Shown here: one piece after another, positions 8,890-17,008 of the stretch
Numbering within the stretch: the stretch's first letter is position 1
Layout of the letters: each line of letters starts with the position of its first letter
Source: a virus
IMG/VR virus record: IMGVR_UViG_3300023179_000261
Span: 1 to 37,635 of that record
Strand: one strand, 5' to 3'
DNA length: 37,635 nucleotides
Made by a program: the position numbers and the translations under genes
Notes under the pieces: model-generated
Told to the model about the DNA's origin: nothing
The model's database searches: none
The model's input: the letters and a program-made list of their open reading frames with translations, nothing else

Positions 8890-9771
8890 ATGATTGATCC
8901 TATAACGGCATTTAATTTAACAGCGTCCCCTTCTCAAGGAAGCGCTGGATTGGAGCGGGGTGGCGATGCTGCGCTTGAGGCGATGAAGATTCAAGAAAAG
9001 GAAGAAAGAGAGAAAGCTAGGCAGGCCGATATAGAAAGATACCTTTTATCGCAGGGCGTAGATCCGGCCAAAGCGATGACTGCGGCGAGGCTCCCGATTA
9101 ACGCTTTAACCGCGACTTTAAATCGGAAGGATAATCAATTAATTAATCCAGTAGCAGTGGACACTCCGGCTATTAGTGTTCCTAGAGGCGATAGAGTATC
9201 CGATTCAACCGTGAAGGAACTAGCGAAGGATGTGGTATCTCTTGATGAAACGGCGAAGCTGACCAACTCCTTCAAGAACGAATACGCGAATAAAGGGCTT
9301 GATTTGGTAGGTGAAGCCGAAAACTTTATTGGAAAAAGATTGCCGGATTTAGACGAGAGCAGTAGATATGCGCAACAGGCGGCATGGTGGACTGCTTTAA
9401 AGACGAAAGAGGATGCTGTTAGGCATGGTCTTTATGCGGGAAGTCTTACTCGAGGTGAAATAGAGCAATGGCAGAAAATAACAATCACACCCGGCATGAA
9501 CGCATCCGCCATTAAAGAGGGATTAAAGAGGCGCGAAGAAATAGAGAGAAACGCGGCGAGGAGGAAAGTTGAGGCGCAGCGGAGATCGGGGAGAAATACA
9601 GGTACACTTCAAGAGCTAATGGAGCCTCAACCTACTACCCCAGTTTTATTAGACGTAAATGGAGGGGGAGGCAATCTTCCTTTGCCTAATGAGAGCTTAG
9701 CCCCACTCCCAAATGCACCTGCTAATGCCCCATTGGTAATATATGGCAAAGATGGAAGGCGGATAAAATGA
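8890..9771 (+). CDS. Putative internal virion protein, helical
   Basis: A 293-residue protein. After a short start it has a charged helix (ALEAMKIQEKEEREKARQADIERYLL in part, residues about 30-55), a middle part with several Trp residues (AAWWTALKTKED) and a basic helix ending EEIERNAARRKVEAQRRSG. It lies between two likely ejection proteins and shares the ATGA overlap with the large one, so it probably belongs to the injected core. No domain was recognised. Confidence 0.5.
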   Translation: MIDPITAFNLTASPSQGSAGLERGGDAALEAMKIQEKEEREKARQADIERYLLSQGVDPAKAMTAARLPINALTATLNRKDNQLINPVAVDTPAISVPRGDRVSDSTVKELAKDVVSLDETAKLTNSFKNEYANKGLDLVGEAENFIGKRLPDLDESSRYAQQAAWWTALKTKEDAVRHGLYAGSLTRGEIEQWQKITITPGMNASAIKEGLKRREEIERNAARRKVEAQRRSGRNTGTLQELMEPQPTTPVLLDVNGGGGNLPLPNESLAPLPNAPANAPLVIYGKDGRRIK

Positions 9772-12683
9772 GGCAAGCGCAATTAGCTGATGGAACGATA
9801 ATCGGGTTTGAGGATGGCACTTCAGACGAAATGATGGATTTAGTAGTAAGGAGGCTTACTGTCGCTCCTAAGCAAAACAACAAATCAAGCATCGGGAGAA
9901 AAACCGCTATAGCAGCGAAGGGTGGGGTTTCTGGTCTCGTCGGAGGGGTCGCAAGCATACCTGCTGCTGTAGCACAAGCCGTACCAAGGGCTCCGGGATG
10001 GTTAGCTCAGGGCATGGGAAAAGTGCTGGAGAAAATCGGAGTAGAGGGAGCGGAGGACTTAACCTCTGCCGGACGGAGCGCGAATCAACGGATAGCCGAT
10101 TTCACAAAAGATTTAACGGGAGAGGAATTTTATAATCCTATAACCACAGTATCGAGATTAATCGACAAAGCAATCCCTGAATACGCACCTAGAACCACAG
10201 GGGAGAGGGCGATTCAATCAGGCGCAGAGACGTTAGGTTCATTTTACAGCCCTAATGCGACGTACAAGATTGGCGCAAAGATGGTGCAGGAACCCGGGAA
10301 GATTCTAAATGCCGTAAAGCGTATAGGGGTAAATGGAGCGGGGCAGGCGATTGGAGCGACGGGAGCGTCTATAGGAGTGGGAGCAGGCGAATTCACTGAA
10401 AACCCTTACCTAAAGGCAGCCTTGCCGCTTTTAGGGTATATAGCTCCAGTAGCAGCAGCAAAGACTCTTAGTGGTCCCGGTTCTAGGCTCGCTGGAAGAA
10501 CACTAGGTATTAATCCAGAGAATGTAACGGTGGCAGATGCGGCGGGAATGCCTTTGAGCATATTTAACGCAAGTGATAATCCTAGAGTCAAGAATGTAGC
10601 TGATTATATGAGTAATATCGTCGGAGGAGGAAAATTAAAGGCCGCGAAGTCAGAGGCCAATGCCGTCATAGAGGCAAGAATGAAAGATTTAATGGCGACT
10701 GGGGCGCAGAGAGGCGCGGCGGGTAGGATAGCGCAGAAGGGGATGGCGAGATCAATAAAGAGAGACTTAAAGTCTGGATCTGATATCTTGAATGAGGCAT
10801 GGGGTTCATTGCCAGAAAATATCCCATTATCGGATAAAAACATAGGGATTTTCACAGAAAAAATGGGCAAGAGAGAGAACATTCATCCAGCCCTTAAGTC
10901 CTATATAGAAAAAAACGAAGTAAAGAATCTGGCGGATAATGTGCTGTTAAACTCCGAGCCTGTTATACCTGATGATATCACAAGTATCGCTCTTCCTATT
11001 CAGGAGAGGGTAACTAAGGCAAAGGCGCTAGGCGAAGCCTTAAACAAAGAGGAGGCGGCTCTTCGTTCTAGGTTAGAGAATTACGATGGACTAACTGATA
11101 TTTCTGGAGTCAGGCAGAAGTTGGCATCTATCGCCCAAGCCAAACAGCAAATAGCGGCGGGGATGGAAAGAGATATGGGGGAATTAAGCTCTGTCCTTTC
11201 AGCAACGCCAAGAAGCGTCAACCCTCAAGATTTAAGAGACGTTACTAGAATAACAAGAGAGGCCGCTCAGGGGGCTAATGATGATATTAGGGGTGCTCTT
11301 ACCAAGCAAACAAGTAAAGAGACGAGAGATGTAACCCAAAGGGTATTTGAGGATATCGGTGGTGAACCACTGGAAAAATTCAACAAAGGTAATAAGCTTT
11401 ATAGTGTAACAAAAGACAAAGAGGAGATGTTTAAGAATGTTCTGGGTGATGAGTCAAAAGTAGGGAAGTATGGGGCTAGAACGGTCGCCCCAGAGGATGC
11501 CGCAAATTTATTGCATGCAGATTTACTTCAACGCCCTACGAGATACAACGAGGCGATGAAGCTTCTAAACCAACCTAGCCAAAAATACCTAATGAAATAC
11601 AACATCCAAAAGCTAGGCGGTGGAGAGAAATTCAATCCTTTAGAGTACGCAGATAATGTGTTAGGAAATGGAGGGGCGGGAGGCAAGGCGGGTTTGCAGG
11701 CTGATTCACGAAGAGCATTATATGCGTCTGTACCCGGCTTGCAAGAGGCAACAGAAGAGTTTCTAAAAGGTGTACAAGGCTTTAGAGGAGCATCCGGTGT
11801 AGCCGGTCAAGCTAAGAGGGCTGGATTTATAGCTAACTCAGGTAATGCTCTTGGTGCTTTAGGGCTAGGTGGAGCCAAGGCGCTTGGAGCAAGTTTACCC
11901 GGCGTAGGATGGCTCTTGGGTGGTGGGATAGGGACTAATAAATTGATAAGTCATTTATTCACATCCCCGACAGCATTAAGAGCCATGGCAGGTATGAACC
12001 GGGTCGGAGGCAGGGGCTTTCCTAAATACATGATAAATCAACTGAATATAATCAGGCAATCAGTCCAAGAATCAGGAGACATTCCAGAAGATGAAACGTC
12101 TAGAATACTGCTTGAAATAGATAAGCGAATTGAGGAATTGAGTAGCGCGGAGAGAGAGAGGCAGGGAGAGAAAGGACTCCAAGGGCAAAATCCTAAAGAA
12201 GTGAATCCTTCGCTGGGTGTTGATTCTGAGGGTGGGGTAATTAATGAAATGATAAAATCAGAATCGAATGGGAATCCTGACGCGGAGAATCCTGCTTCTT
12301 CTGCTAGTGGGATTCTACAGTACACAGATGGAACTTGGGATAGTGCTGTAAAAAAGTACAAAGAATTAGGGTTTACATCAGATGATAAAAATGACCCTAA
12401 CGCACAAAAGGAAGTCACTAAAAAATTAATCGACGCTGAATATGAGCCAGCTCTAAGAAAGAGCGGCCTCGACATTGATCGCGCTGCGATTTATGCGATG
12501 CACCATTTCGGGCAGGGGGACGCAATCAGATTATTAGAGCAAAGGGACAATGAAGATATTACCGGCGCAGAACTTATGCCTAGTGACGTTGTTAAGGATA
12601 ATCGCAATGTCTTTTATGACGAGAAGGGGAAAGCAAGAACCGCCAAGGAAGTGGTTGATTGGTTGGCTAGTAGAGTGGGATAA
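9768..12683 (+). CDS. Large internal virion protein with C-terminal lytic transglycosylase domain
   Basis: A 971-residue protein, the largest in the genome. Residues about 45-70 and 180-230 contain hydrophobic Gly/Ala-rich segments, as in proteins that form the periplasmic DNA channel. The C-terminus has a lysozyme-like transglycosylase fold: INEMIKSESNGNP places the likely catalytic Glu at residue 832, followed by SSASGILQYTDGTW and later AIYAMHHFGQGDA. T7 gp16 also carries such a domain, but at its N-terminus. Role (family knowledge): local opening of peptidoglycan during DNA entry. Its start overlaps the previous stop (ATGA). Confidence 0.72.
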   Translation: MRQAQLADGTIIGFEDGTSDEMMDLVVRRLTVAPKQNNKSSIGRKTAIAAKGGVSGLVGGVASIPAAVAQAVPRAPGWLAQGMGKVLEKIGVEGAEDLTSAGRSANQRIADFTKDLTGEEFYNPITTVSRLIDKAIPEYAPRTTGERAIQSGAETLGSFYSPNATYKIGAKMVQEPGKILNAVKRIGVNGAGQAIGATGASIGVGAGEFTENPYLKAALPLLGYIAPVAAAKTLSGPGSRLAGRTLGINPENVTVADAAGMPLSIFNASDNPRVKNVADYMSNIVGGGKLKAAKSEANAVIEARMKDLMATGAQRGAAGRIAQKGMARSIKRDLKSGSDILNEAWGSLPENIPLSDKNIGIFTEKMGKRENIHPALKSYIEKNEVKNLADNVLLNSEPVIPDDITSIALPIQERVTKAKALGEALNKEEAALRSRLENYDGLTDISGVRQKLASIAQAKQQIAAGMERDMGELSSVLSATPRSVNPQDLRDVTRITREAAQGANDDIRGALTKQTSKETRDVTQRVFEDIGGEPLEKFNKGNKLYSVTKDKEEMFKNVLGDESKVGKYGARTVAPEDAANLLHADLLQRPTRYNEAMKLLNQPSQKYLMKYNIQKLGGGEKFNPLEYADNVLGNGGAGGKAGLQADSRRALYASVPGLQEATEEFLKGVQGFRGASGVAGQAKRAGFIANSGNALGALGLGGAKALGASLPGVGWLLGGGIGTNKLISHLFTSPTALRAMAGMNRVGGRGFPKYMINQLNIIRQSVQESGDIPEDETSRILLEIDKRIEELSSAERERQGEKGLQGQNPKEVNPSLGVDSEGGVINEMIKSESNGNPDAENPASSASGILQYTDGTWDSAVKKYKELGFTSDDKNDPNAQKEVTKKLIDAEYEPALRKSGLDIDRAAIYAMHHFGQGDAIRLLEQRDNEDITGAELMPSDVVKDNRNVFYDEKGKARTAKEVVDWLASRVG

Positions 12684-12688
12684 ATAGT

Positions 12689-12716
12689 TTGCTTCGCTGG
12701 TCTTTTGTGGTAAAAT
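12689..12716 (+). promoter_or_regulatory. Candidate promoter before the small membrane protein and adhesin genes
   Basis: TTGCTT (12689-12694), 16-base spacer, TAAAAT (12711-12716), in the only real gap between the ejection genes and the adhesin/lysis block. A GGAG ribosome binding site follows at about 12728 before the ATG at 12739. Confidence 0.35.
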
Positions 12717-12738
12717 AAGTAAACGATGGAGTTTCTGT

Positions 12739-12921
12739 ATGAAATCTATAATGGTTATTCTCGATAAATTGAGGTTAAGTGAGGCGAGTACCTATGCGGG
12801 TATAGGATTGATTTATACGGCAATAAATATGCCTCCTGAAATATTCGCTGATTCAAATAAGTTAATTGCGGGGATTGCGGGTGTACTTGCTTGGATAATC
12901 AAGGAAAAAGGAAGTAAATAA
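12739..12921 (+). CDS. Small two-segment membrane protein, holin candidate
   Basis: A 60-residue protein with a basic N-terminus and two hydrophobic segments, about residues 17-33 (STYAGIGLIYTAINM) and 41-55 (KLIAGIAGVLAWII), followed by a charged tail KEKGSK. Size and topology fit a small class II holin or the common holin-like phage membrane protein. Two kilobases separate it from the endolysin, so the assignment is tentative, but no better holin is seen except the single-segment protein at 4687-5007. The stop overlaps the next start (TAATG). Confidence 0.5.
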   Translation: MKSIMVILDKLRLSEASTYAGIGLIYTAINMPPEIFADSNKLIAGIAGVLAWIIKEKGSK

Positions 12922-13229
12922 TGACTATCTCATATAACCTTCTTACAGATAGAACTGCATCTGTGACAGGCGATTACCAGACCATATTAGAGGGTGGCTT
13001 GTATATAGCTGAAGCTGAGGGCACTTGGGGAGGTGCGACGGTTACTCTCCAAAGGCAAGGCGCGCAGAAGCAGGATAATATATCTATCACCGACGATTTT
13101 GGTGCGGCGATTTCATTTTCTGCGGATGGTTACAAAATAATTCCTATTGGTATATCGGAGAAAATCAGGGCGACAATGTCAACGTCGGGAACGACGAGTT
13201 TATCGGTCACACTTAAACGAGTAGGTTGA
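12921..13229 (+). CDS. Small beta-rich structural protein, unknown
   Basis: A 102-residue protein with ribosome binding site AAGGAAG. The sequence (LEGGLYIAEAEGTWGGATVTLQR, in part, and TTSLSVTLKRVG) has the alternating pattern of a beta-sandwich, with no catalytic motif. Genes of this kind directly upstream of a phage adhesin often encode a minor virion or fibre-associated protein; that is inference. The stop TGA overlaps the ATG of the next gene (TGATG). Confidence 0.5.
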   Translation: MTISYNLLTDRTASVTGDYQTILEGGLYIAEAEGTWGGATVTLQRQGAQKQDNISITDDFGAAISFSADGYKIIPIGISEKIRATMSTSGTTSLSVTLKRVG

Positions 13230-14530
13230 TGTATTTTAGAAACGATGAGGGAACTATTCTTAGGATTGGTGCGGCAGTGCCTAAGATGTTCTTGGATTTT
13301 TCAACGAGAGATAATTTACCAAGTGTAATCACCTTCACCCGTTCCACCACCGGTACATATATTGATAGCGATGGAACAGTGAAATCAGCGGCGATTAACA
13401 CGCCGAGATTTCAAACACAAAATGGAGCGCGGGGGCTTTTGTCTGAAGAACAGCGCACCAATTATGTGCTTTATTCAGAGGACTTTAGTAACGCAGCATG
13501 GACTAAAGACAACGCAAGTGTAACCGCCAATGCTATAACCGCGCCAGACGGTACAACCACAGCCGATTTAATAGTGGAAGATAGTGCCTATACCGTGCAT
13601 GGGTTTCGTCAGGCTGTAAGTCGCGCATCTAATATAGCGCATTCAGTTTCTCTTTTTGTGAAGGCAAAAGAGCGTTCGATAGTTAGAATAGATTTATCGG
13701 ATGATGTTGCTAATTCTATTCGTGCTTATTTTGATTTAACTACGGGGCTTGTTGGCACTGTAAGTAATAATGGTACTGCGTCCGGCGGTTCAGCTAACAT
13801 AACAGCTCTGGCTAATGGTTGGTACAGGGTAGAGGTTGGTGGCATTCCAGCTTCAGCTAGTACCGGCAGTGTAAGAATGACTGTAAGAATGGAAACATCA
13901 GGCAGCAGCACTGGCTACCAAGGTGACGGTACTTCCGGTATGTATATGTGGGGAGCGCAGCTTGAGTCATGGGCATCTAATGCTACCTTGCCTATGTTCT
14001 GTTCAAGTTATATACCAACCACCAGCGCACAGGTTACTAGAGGAGCTGACCTTGCGCTTATAACGGGCTCCAATTTTACATCTATATTTGGCGCAGCCAG
14101 CCAAGGTACGATGTTTGTGGAGGGGATAACGCCAGCTACAACAGCGGGTACAAGTTATGGCCTGTTTGGGTTGTCTGATAATACCAGTAATAACAGGATA
14201 CAGCTATTGCGCTTTCCTGATACTACCGTTCCCTGTGCTTTGGTTGCTACTGGCGGAGTTTTTCAAGCATTTATGGCCTCTTTTGGTGATATGACTATAT
14301 GGCCTGGTACAACCAAAGGAAGATTAGCAATGAGATTCGCCGCCAATGATTTTGCATTCTGCGCTAATGGCCGCGCCGCTTTAACCGATACATCCGGCTC
14401 AGTACCAACGGTTACTCAAGCTGAGATAGGCTACGGCCAAGCACTAGGTAGGTCACAATGTATTGTGACTCGCGTGGCATTCTGGCAGACTTTATTAACC
14501 AACGCACAACTACAGGCGTTAGCAACATGA
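13229..14530 (+). CDS. Tail adhesin with concanavalin/LamG-like carbohydrate-binding domains
   Basis: A 433-residue protein. I place the start at the ATG at 13229 rather than the TTG one codon earlier. The N-terminal part (MFLDFSTRDNLPS, then FTRSTTGTYIDSDG and LLSEEQRTNYVLYSEDFSN, AAWTKDNASVTANA) is a widespread phage tail or spike module. Next comes a jelly-roll-like carbohydrate-binding stretch (about residues 100-265) and a C-terminal lectin-like domain ending VAFWQTLLTNAQLQALAT. Probable host-surface glycan binding. It is coupled to the next gene by ATGA. Confidence 0.68.
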   Translation: MYFRNDEGTILRIGAAVPKMFLDFSTRDNLPSVITFTRSTTGTYIDSDGTVKSAAINTPRFQTQNGARGLLSEEQRTNYVLYSEDFSNAAWTKDNASVTANAITAPDGTTTADLIVEDSAYTVHGFRQAVSRASNIAHSVSLFVKAKERSIVRIDLSDDVANSIRAYFDLTTGLVGTVSNNGTASGGSANITALANGWYRVEVGGIPASASTGSVRMTVRMETSGSSTGYQGDGTSGMYMWGAQLESWASNATLPMFCSSYIPTTSAQVTRGADLALITGSNFTSIFGAASQGTMFVEGITPATTAGTSYGLFGLSDNTSNNRIQLLRFPDTTVPCALVATGGVFQAFMASFGDMTIWPGTTKGRLAMRFAANDFAFCANGRAALTDTSGSVPTVTQAEIGYGQALGRSQCIVTRVAFWQTLLTNAQLQALAT

Positions 14531-14814
14531 ACCAATATTTTTTAAAATTCAGCACAGAGCAAGTAGCTCTTGATGCGCTAACTCAGGCCGGATTAGTTAT
14601 TGAAGGCGAGGTTGACACTTCCAACCCTTTAATTAGTTTGGATATAATCGGCGGACTTGTTGAGCCTGCTGTTTACAGCGATGATGGCGTGATGCTTGTT
14701 GAGCCACAGCCATTAGAAGGCTTCCACGTTAATGTACTTTGCGAGTCATTACCCGCCAGCCTTGATGATTATATAGTGATTCCACAACGCCCTATACGGG
14801 TATTCGCGGTTTAA
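14527..14814 (+). CDS. Small protein coupled to the adhesin, possible chaperone or fibre accessory
   Basis: A 95-residue acidic protein that begins at the ATG overlapping the adhesin stop (ATGA, 14527-14530); an in-frame extension upstream to 14458 would lie inside the adhesin gene and is not needed. It opens MNQYFLKFSTEQVALDALTQ and ends VIPQRPIRVFAV. No motif identifies it. Tail adhesin genes are often followed by a small assembly chaperone, which would fit place and size. Confidence 0.5.
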   Translation: MNQYFLKFSTEQVALDALTQAGLVIEGEVDTSNPLISLDIIGGLVEPAVYSDDGVMLVEPQPLEGFHVNVLCESLPASLDDYIVIPQRPIRVFAV

Positions 14815-14815
14815 A

Positions 14816-14885
14816 AAGGAAGTACAGAAATGAATACATTTAACATTAATAAGGAAGTACAGAAATGAATACATTTAACATTAAT
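14816..14885 (+). repeat. 35-bp perfect tandem duplication covering RBS and start of the lysozyme gene
   Basis: Unit 1 (14816-14850) and unit 2 (14851-14885) are identical. Each has AAGGAAG, an ATG and the first seven codons of the lysozyme. Reading from the first ATG (14830) gives a 12-residue peptide (MNTFNINKEVQK) whose TGA overlaps the real lysozyme ATG at 14865 as ATGA. The duplication has created a small upstream reading frame coupled to the endolysin. Confidence 0.9.
14830..14868 (+). CDS. 12-codon leader peptide upstream of the lysozyme
   Basis: A 12-residue reading frame created by the tandem duplication. It has the same ribosome binding site as the lysozyme and ends at a TGA overlapping the lysozyme start. 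It may have no function as a peptide, but would supply or compete for ribosomes at the endolysin start. Whether it is translated cannot be told from sequence. Confidence 0.4.
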   Translation: MNTFNINKEVQK

Positions 14886-15341
14886 CAGGCCGGATTGGAT
14901 TTAATAAAGAAGTTTGAGGGGTTCGAGCCAAAGAAATATGAATGCCCTGCGGGGAAGGCCACTATTGGTTATGGTCATGTGATCAAGAAAGGTGAGTCCT
15001 TTACGAAGTTAACGGAAAAAGCGGCAGAGGGGCTTTTAGCGGAGGATTTGAGGTATTTCGAGGACAAAGTGAGAGAATTAATCACAGTTCCCTTAAGTGA
15101 AAATCAATTTAGCGCACTGGTTTCTTTTACGTTCAATGTAGGTGAGGAGAATTTAAAAAACTCTACACTGAGAAGGATGCTTAATGGGGGCGATTACGAT
15201 GGCGCAAGCGAGCAGTTTATGCGGTGGGTAAAAGCTCGTAATGCTGAAGGCGTGATGATAACCCTAGAAGGGTTGAAAAATAGAAGGAAGGCAGAAAAAT
15301 TACTTTTTGAATCAAAAGGCGAATATGGTGTGGCGGCATAA
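14865..15341 (+). CDS. Endolysin, glycoside hydrolase 24 lysozyme
   Basis: A 158-residue T4/P21-type lysozyme that cuts the glycan chain of peptidoglycan. The catalytic Glu is E18 (IKKFEGF), followed by YECPAGKATIGYGH. T33 stands at the usual third position, and C27 occupies the place often held by Asp, a variant I recall from other lambdoid endolysins. LSENQFSALVSFTFNVG and LKNRRKAEKLLFE are further family blocks. Length is normal. There is no N-terminal signal or anchor, so export needs a holin. It is followed by the two spanin genes. Confidence 0.93.
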   Translation: MNTFNINQAGLDLIKKFEGFEPKKYECPAGKATIGYGHVIKKGESFTKLTEKAAEGLLAEDLRYFEDKVRELITVPLSENQFSALVSFTFNVGEENLKNSTLRRMLNGGDYDGASEQFMRWVKARNAEGVMITLEGLKNRRKAEKLLFESKGEYGVAA

Positions 15342-15343
15342 CG

Positions 15344-15577
15344 ATGTATCTACATATTTTTCATCTAATAATATTGGCGGCAGTAATCGGCCTTCTTGCT
15401 AGATTTATCATAGGCTTAATCCGTTATGGCGAGCAAAAAGAAATAAACAAGAATACTAAAGCGGAGCTTGAGGTTGAAAAGCGAAATATGGAAGCAACGC
15501 GGGAAGTCGCTCTGGATTCTCCCGCTAATGATGATGATGTTCTTGCAAGGTTGCGCGGGGACAAAGATAGTAAATAG
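15344..15577 (+). CDS. Inner-membrane spanin (Rz-like)
   Basis: A 77-residue protein starting 2 bases after the lysozyme stop. Residues about 5-27 (IFHLIILAAVIGLLARFIIGLI) form one N-terminal membrane anchor, followed by a charged helix (NKNTKAELEVEKRNMEATRE) suited to a periplasmic coiled coil, and a C-terminus DDDVLARLRGDKDSK of the type seen in small phage Rz-like proteins. The o-spanin gene overlaps it in another frame. Together they would fuse inner and outer membranes at lysis. Confidence 0.75.
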   Translation: MYLHIFHLIILAAVIGLLARFIIGLIRYGEQKEINKNTKAELEVEKRNMEATREVALDSPANDDDVLARLRGDKDSK

Positions 15578-15722
15578 CTGTCCTGTTAATGCGATTGATG
15601 CACCTGACACGGTTATTGCGTGGCTATCTAGTAAAAGGCCATGGCCGGACGATGTACGCGCATATCTTGTTAATATGGGGAATCAGCAGGAAATATTAAG
15701 GCGTTCTTGTGGGCGTAAATAA
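15474..15722 (+). CDS. Outer-membrane lipoprotein spanin (Rz1-like), overlapping Rz
   Basis: An 82-residue protein if it begins at TTG 15474, which has CGGAG seven bases upstream; an in-frame TTG at 15468 lies too close to that site. A basic N-terminus is followed by LWILPLMMMMFLQGC, a lipoprotein signal with lipobox LQGC (Cys 27). The mature part is short and Pro-containing, with WLSSKRPWPDDVRAYL and QQEILRRSCGRK. About 100 bases overlap the i-spanin gene in another frame, a classic Rz/Rz1 arrangement. It shows that the host has an outer membrane. Confidence 0.75.
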   Translation: MKSEIWKQRGKSLWILPLMMMMFLQGCAGTKIVNSCPVNAIDAPDTVIAWLSSKRPWPDDVRAYLVNMGNQQEILRRSCGRK

Positions 15723-15736
15723 TCAGCAGTTAATGT

Positions 15737-16003
15737 TTATTTTCTCATTGCATCCTCAAGCAGCTCCACTATTTCTGCATGCCCATATTCTGCTGCCAGC
15801 CATAATACCACATCATCCTCAGCATGAACATCCGCCCCAGCTTCCAGCAACAGCCTTACTATTTCAGTATGCCCATACTTTGCCGCCAACCTTAATGCCG
15901 CATCATCACGGGCATGAATGTTAACACCAGTTTTCAGCAGCCGCTTAACTTCAGCAACATTGCCAGTTCTGGCCGCATTTATTAAATCCGTTTCTTTAGC
16001 CAT
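15737..16003 (-). CDS. Ankyrin-repeat protein Ank1 (N-cap, 1 repeat, C-cap)
   Basis: An 88-residue protein starting at MAKETDLINAARTGN, with AAGGA upstream; an in-frame extension to 16054 is less likely. The parts are an N-cap of 32 residues, one full 30-residue repeat beginning DDAALRLAAKYGHTEIV, and a C-cap ending LLEDAMRK. It is the shortest member of the family. Bases 15881-15988 are identical to 18520-18627 in the large ankyrin gene, so one was copied from the other recently. It lies last in the leftward operon, convergent with the o-spanin gene and 14 bases from it. The partner is unknown; ankyrin repeats bind proteins. Confidence 0.85.
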   Translation of the reverse strand: MAKETDLINAARTGNVAEVKRLLKTGVNIHARDDAALRLAAKYGHTEIVRLLLEAGADVHAEDDVVLWLAAEYGHAEIVELLEDAMRK

Positions 16004-16034
16004 TGGAATATCCTTGTTATTAATAAGTGAGTGA

Positions 16035-16382
16035 CTAATTATTTTGATTATCAAATTTCCCTATAAGTAACTTATAAAGAGCTGCGGGATGATTTAGATG
16101 CACTTCATCGCCATTGATTGTTATGATCGGCTTAACTCCAGATTTGGCGGCGGGCTTCCCTCTGGTCGTTTCATATAACCACCAGCTAATCCACTTATCT
16201 GTATCACACATTTCAAGCTCTAAATGCTTAAGTAGATACTCTGTGATATCATCACCTAAAACCGGAATTGATGTACCATCGATATATGGCTCAATAGCCG
16301 TCTTAAAGTGTTCATCGCGAAGCTTCTCGATTGATAATATCGTTTGAATGCAAGCGCAAAACATTCTGCCGGAAATAGTCAT
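16035..16382 (-). CDS. Hypothetical protein
   Basis: A 115-residue protein with a good ribosome binding site (AGGGGGA). It starts MTISGRMFCACIQTILSIEKL and contains DTDKWISWWLYETTRG and a C-terminal ITINGDEVHLNHPAALYKLL. The WWLYE block and the length recall small phage proteins of unknown role, but I do not recognise the family. It lies between ankyrin genes in the accessory block. Confidence 0.6.
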   Translation of the reverse strand: MTISGRMFCACIQTILSIEKLRDEHFKTAIEPYIDGTSIPVLGDDITEYLLKHLELEMCDTDKWISWWLYETTRGKPAAKSGVKPIITINGDEVHLNHPAALYKLLIGKFDNQNN

Positions 16383-16394
16383 GATTTGTTCCCC

Positions 16395-16751
16395 CTAAAT
16401 GTAAGGAGAACGACAAGTAGGGGTCATAGGCATTTGGGGTTGAAGCCCCCTTAACTTTGGAAGGCCGCGACATACGAACCCGTTAAGCACCTTTGTAATA
16501 AGGCCAGCCTCGGATAATTTATTACATGCCGTTAGGATTTCCACTGGACTATAAGCATCACCAAGTCTTATGGCCATTGCATCGGTTGAGAAAACACAAT
16601 CAGGATTGGAGCTTAAAACTCCCCATACAGCAACCGAGCAATCACGAAGCTCAGGCTCACTTTGCTTTATGTTATTCGCCAGCGAGCGGATGGCCTTCCC
16701 TAGCGAATCATACGCCGCTAGAACGTCATTTATCATTGTGTTATTATCCAT
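16395..16751 (-). CDS. Hypothetical protein, possible winged-helix fold
   Basis: A 118-residue protein whose ribosome binding site (AAGGAG) lies at the end of the upstream DUF3310 gene. Residues about 35-95 (CSVAVWGVLSSNPDCVFSTD, then RLGDAYSPVEILTACNKLSEAGLI) look like a winged helix: a helix, a short turn, a second helix with a KLSEAGLI recognition-type pattern, and a beta hairpin. A DNA-binding role is therefore possible. No named family is recognised. Confidence 0.58.
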   Translation of the reverse strand: MDNNTMINDVLAAYDSLGKAIRSLANNIKQSEPELRDCSVAVWGVLSSNPDCVFSTDAMAIRLGDAYSPVEILTACNKLSEAGLITKVLNGFVCRGLPKLRGLQPQMPMTPTCRSPYI

Positions 16752-16752
16752 T

Positions 16753-17004
16753 TTATTGCTCCTTACTTGACACGTTCACCCCATTGAGAATATTTTCCAG
16801 TCGCTGGATTTCTCGCTGGATGTACCAGCCAGCTTTTTTAAGGTCTATTATCTCCCCTTGGAGGGACTTTGTTTTATAACCCGCTCTCCATATATACTTT
16901 ATAGCATTGCCAGTGTTGAAATTATGATGCTCAGTAATAGTGATACATTCTACACCAGAAGGATGCTTGCAATAATGGGTGGGGTGATTAATGAGGTCGC
17001 TCAT
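16753..17004 (-). CDS. DUF3310 protein (phage SaV-like)
   Basis: An 83-residue protein with the full signature of DUF3310: INHPTHYCKHPSGVECITI, NFNTGNAIKYIWRAG and LKKAGWYIQREIQRLE. This family is widespread in phages, often annotated as nucleotide kinase-like, with no settled function. It starts 4 bases after the ankyrin gene stop (17009) and its end carries the ribosome binding site of the next gene. Confidence 0.9.
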   Translation of the reverse strand: MSDLINHPTHYCKHPSGVECITITEHHNFNTGNAIKYIWRAGYKTKSLQGEIIDLKKAGWYIQREIQRLENILNGVNVSSKEQ

Positions 17005-17008
17005 GCTG

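Noticed and set aside
14458-14526. Longer start for the small gene after the adhesin
   Set aside because: The extension lies wholly within the adhesin gene; the ATG at 14527 gives the usual ATGA coupling.
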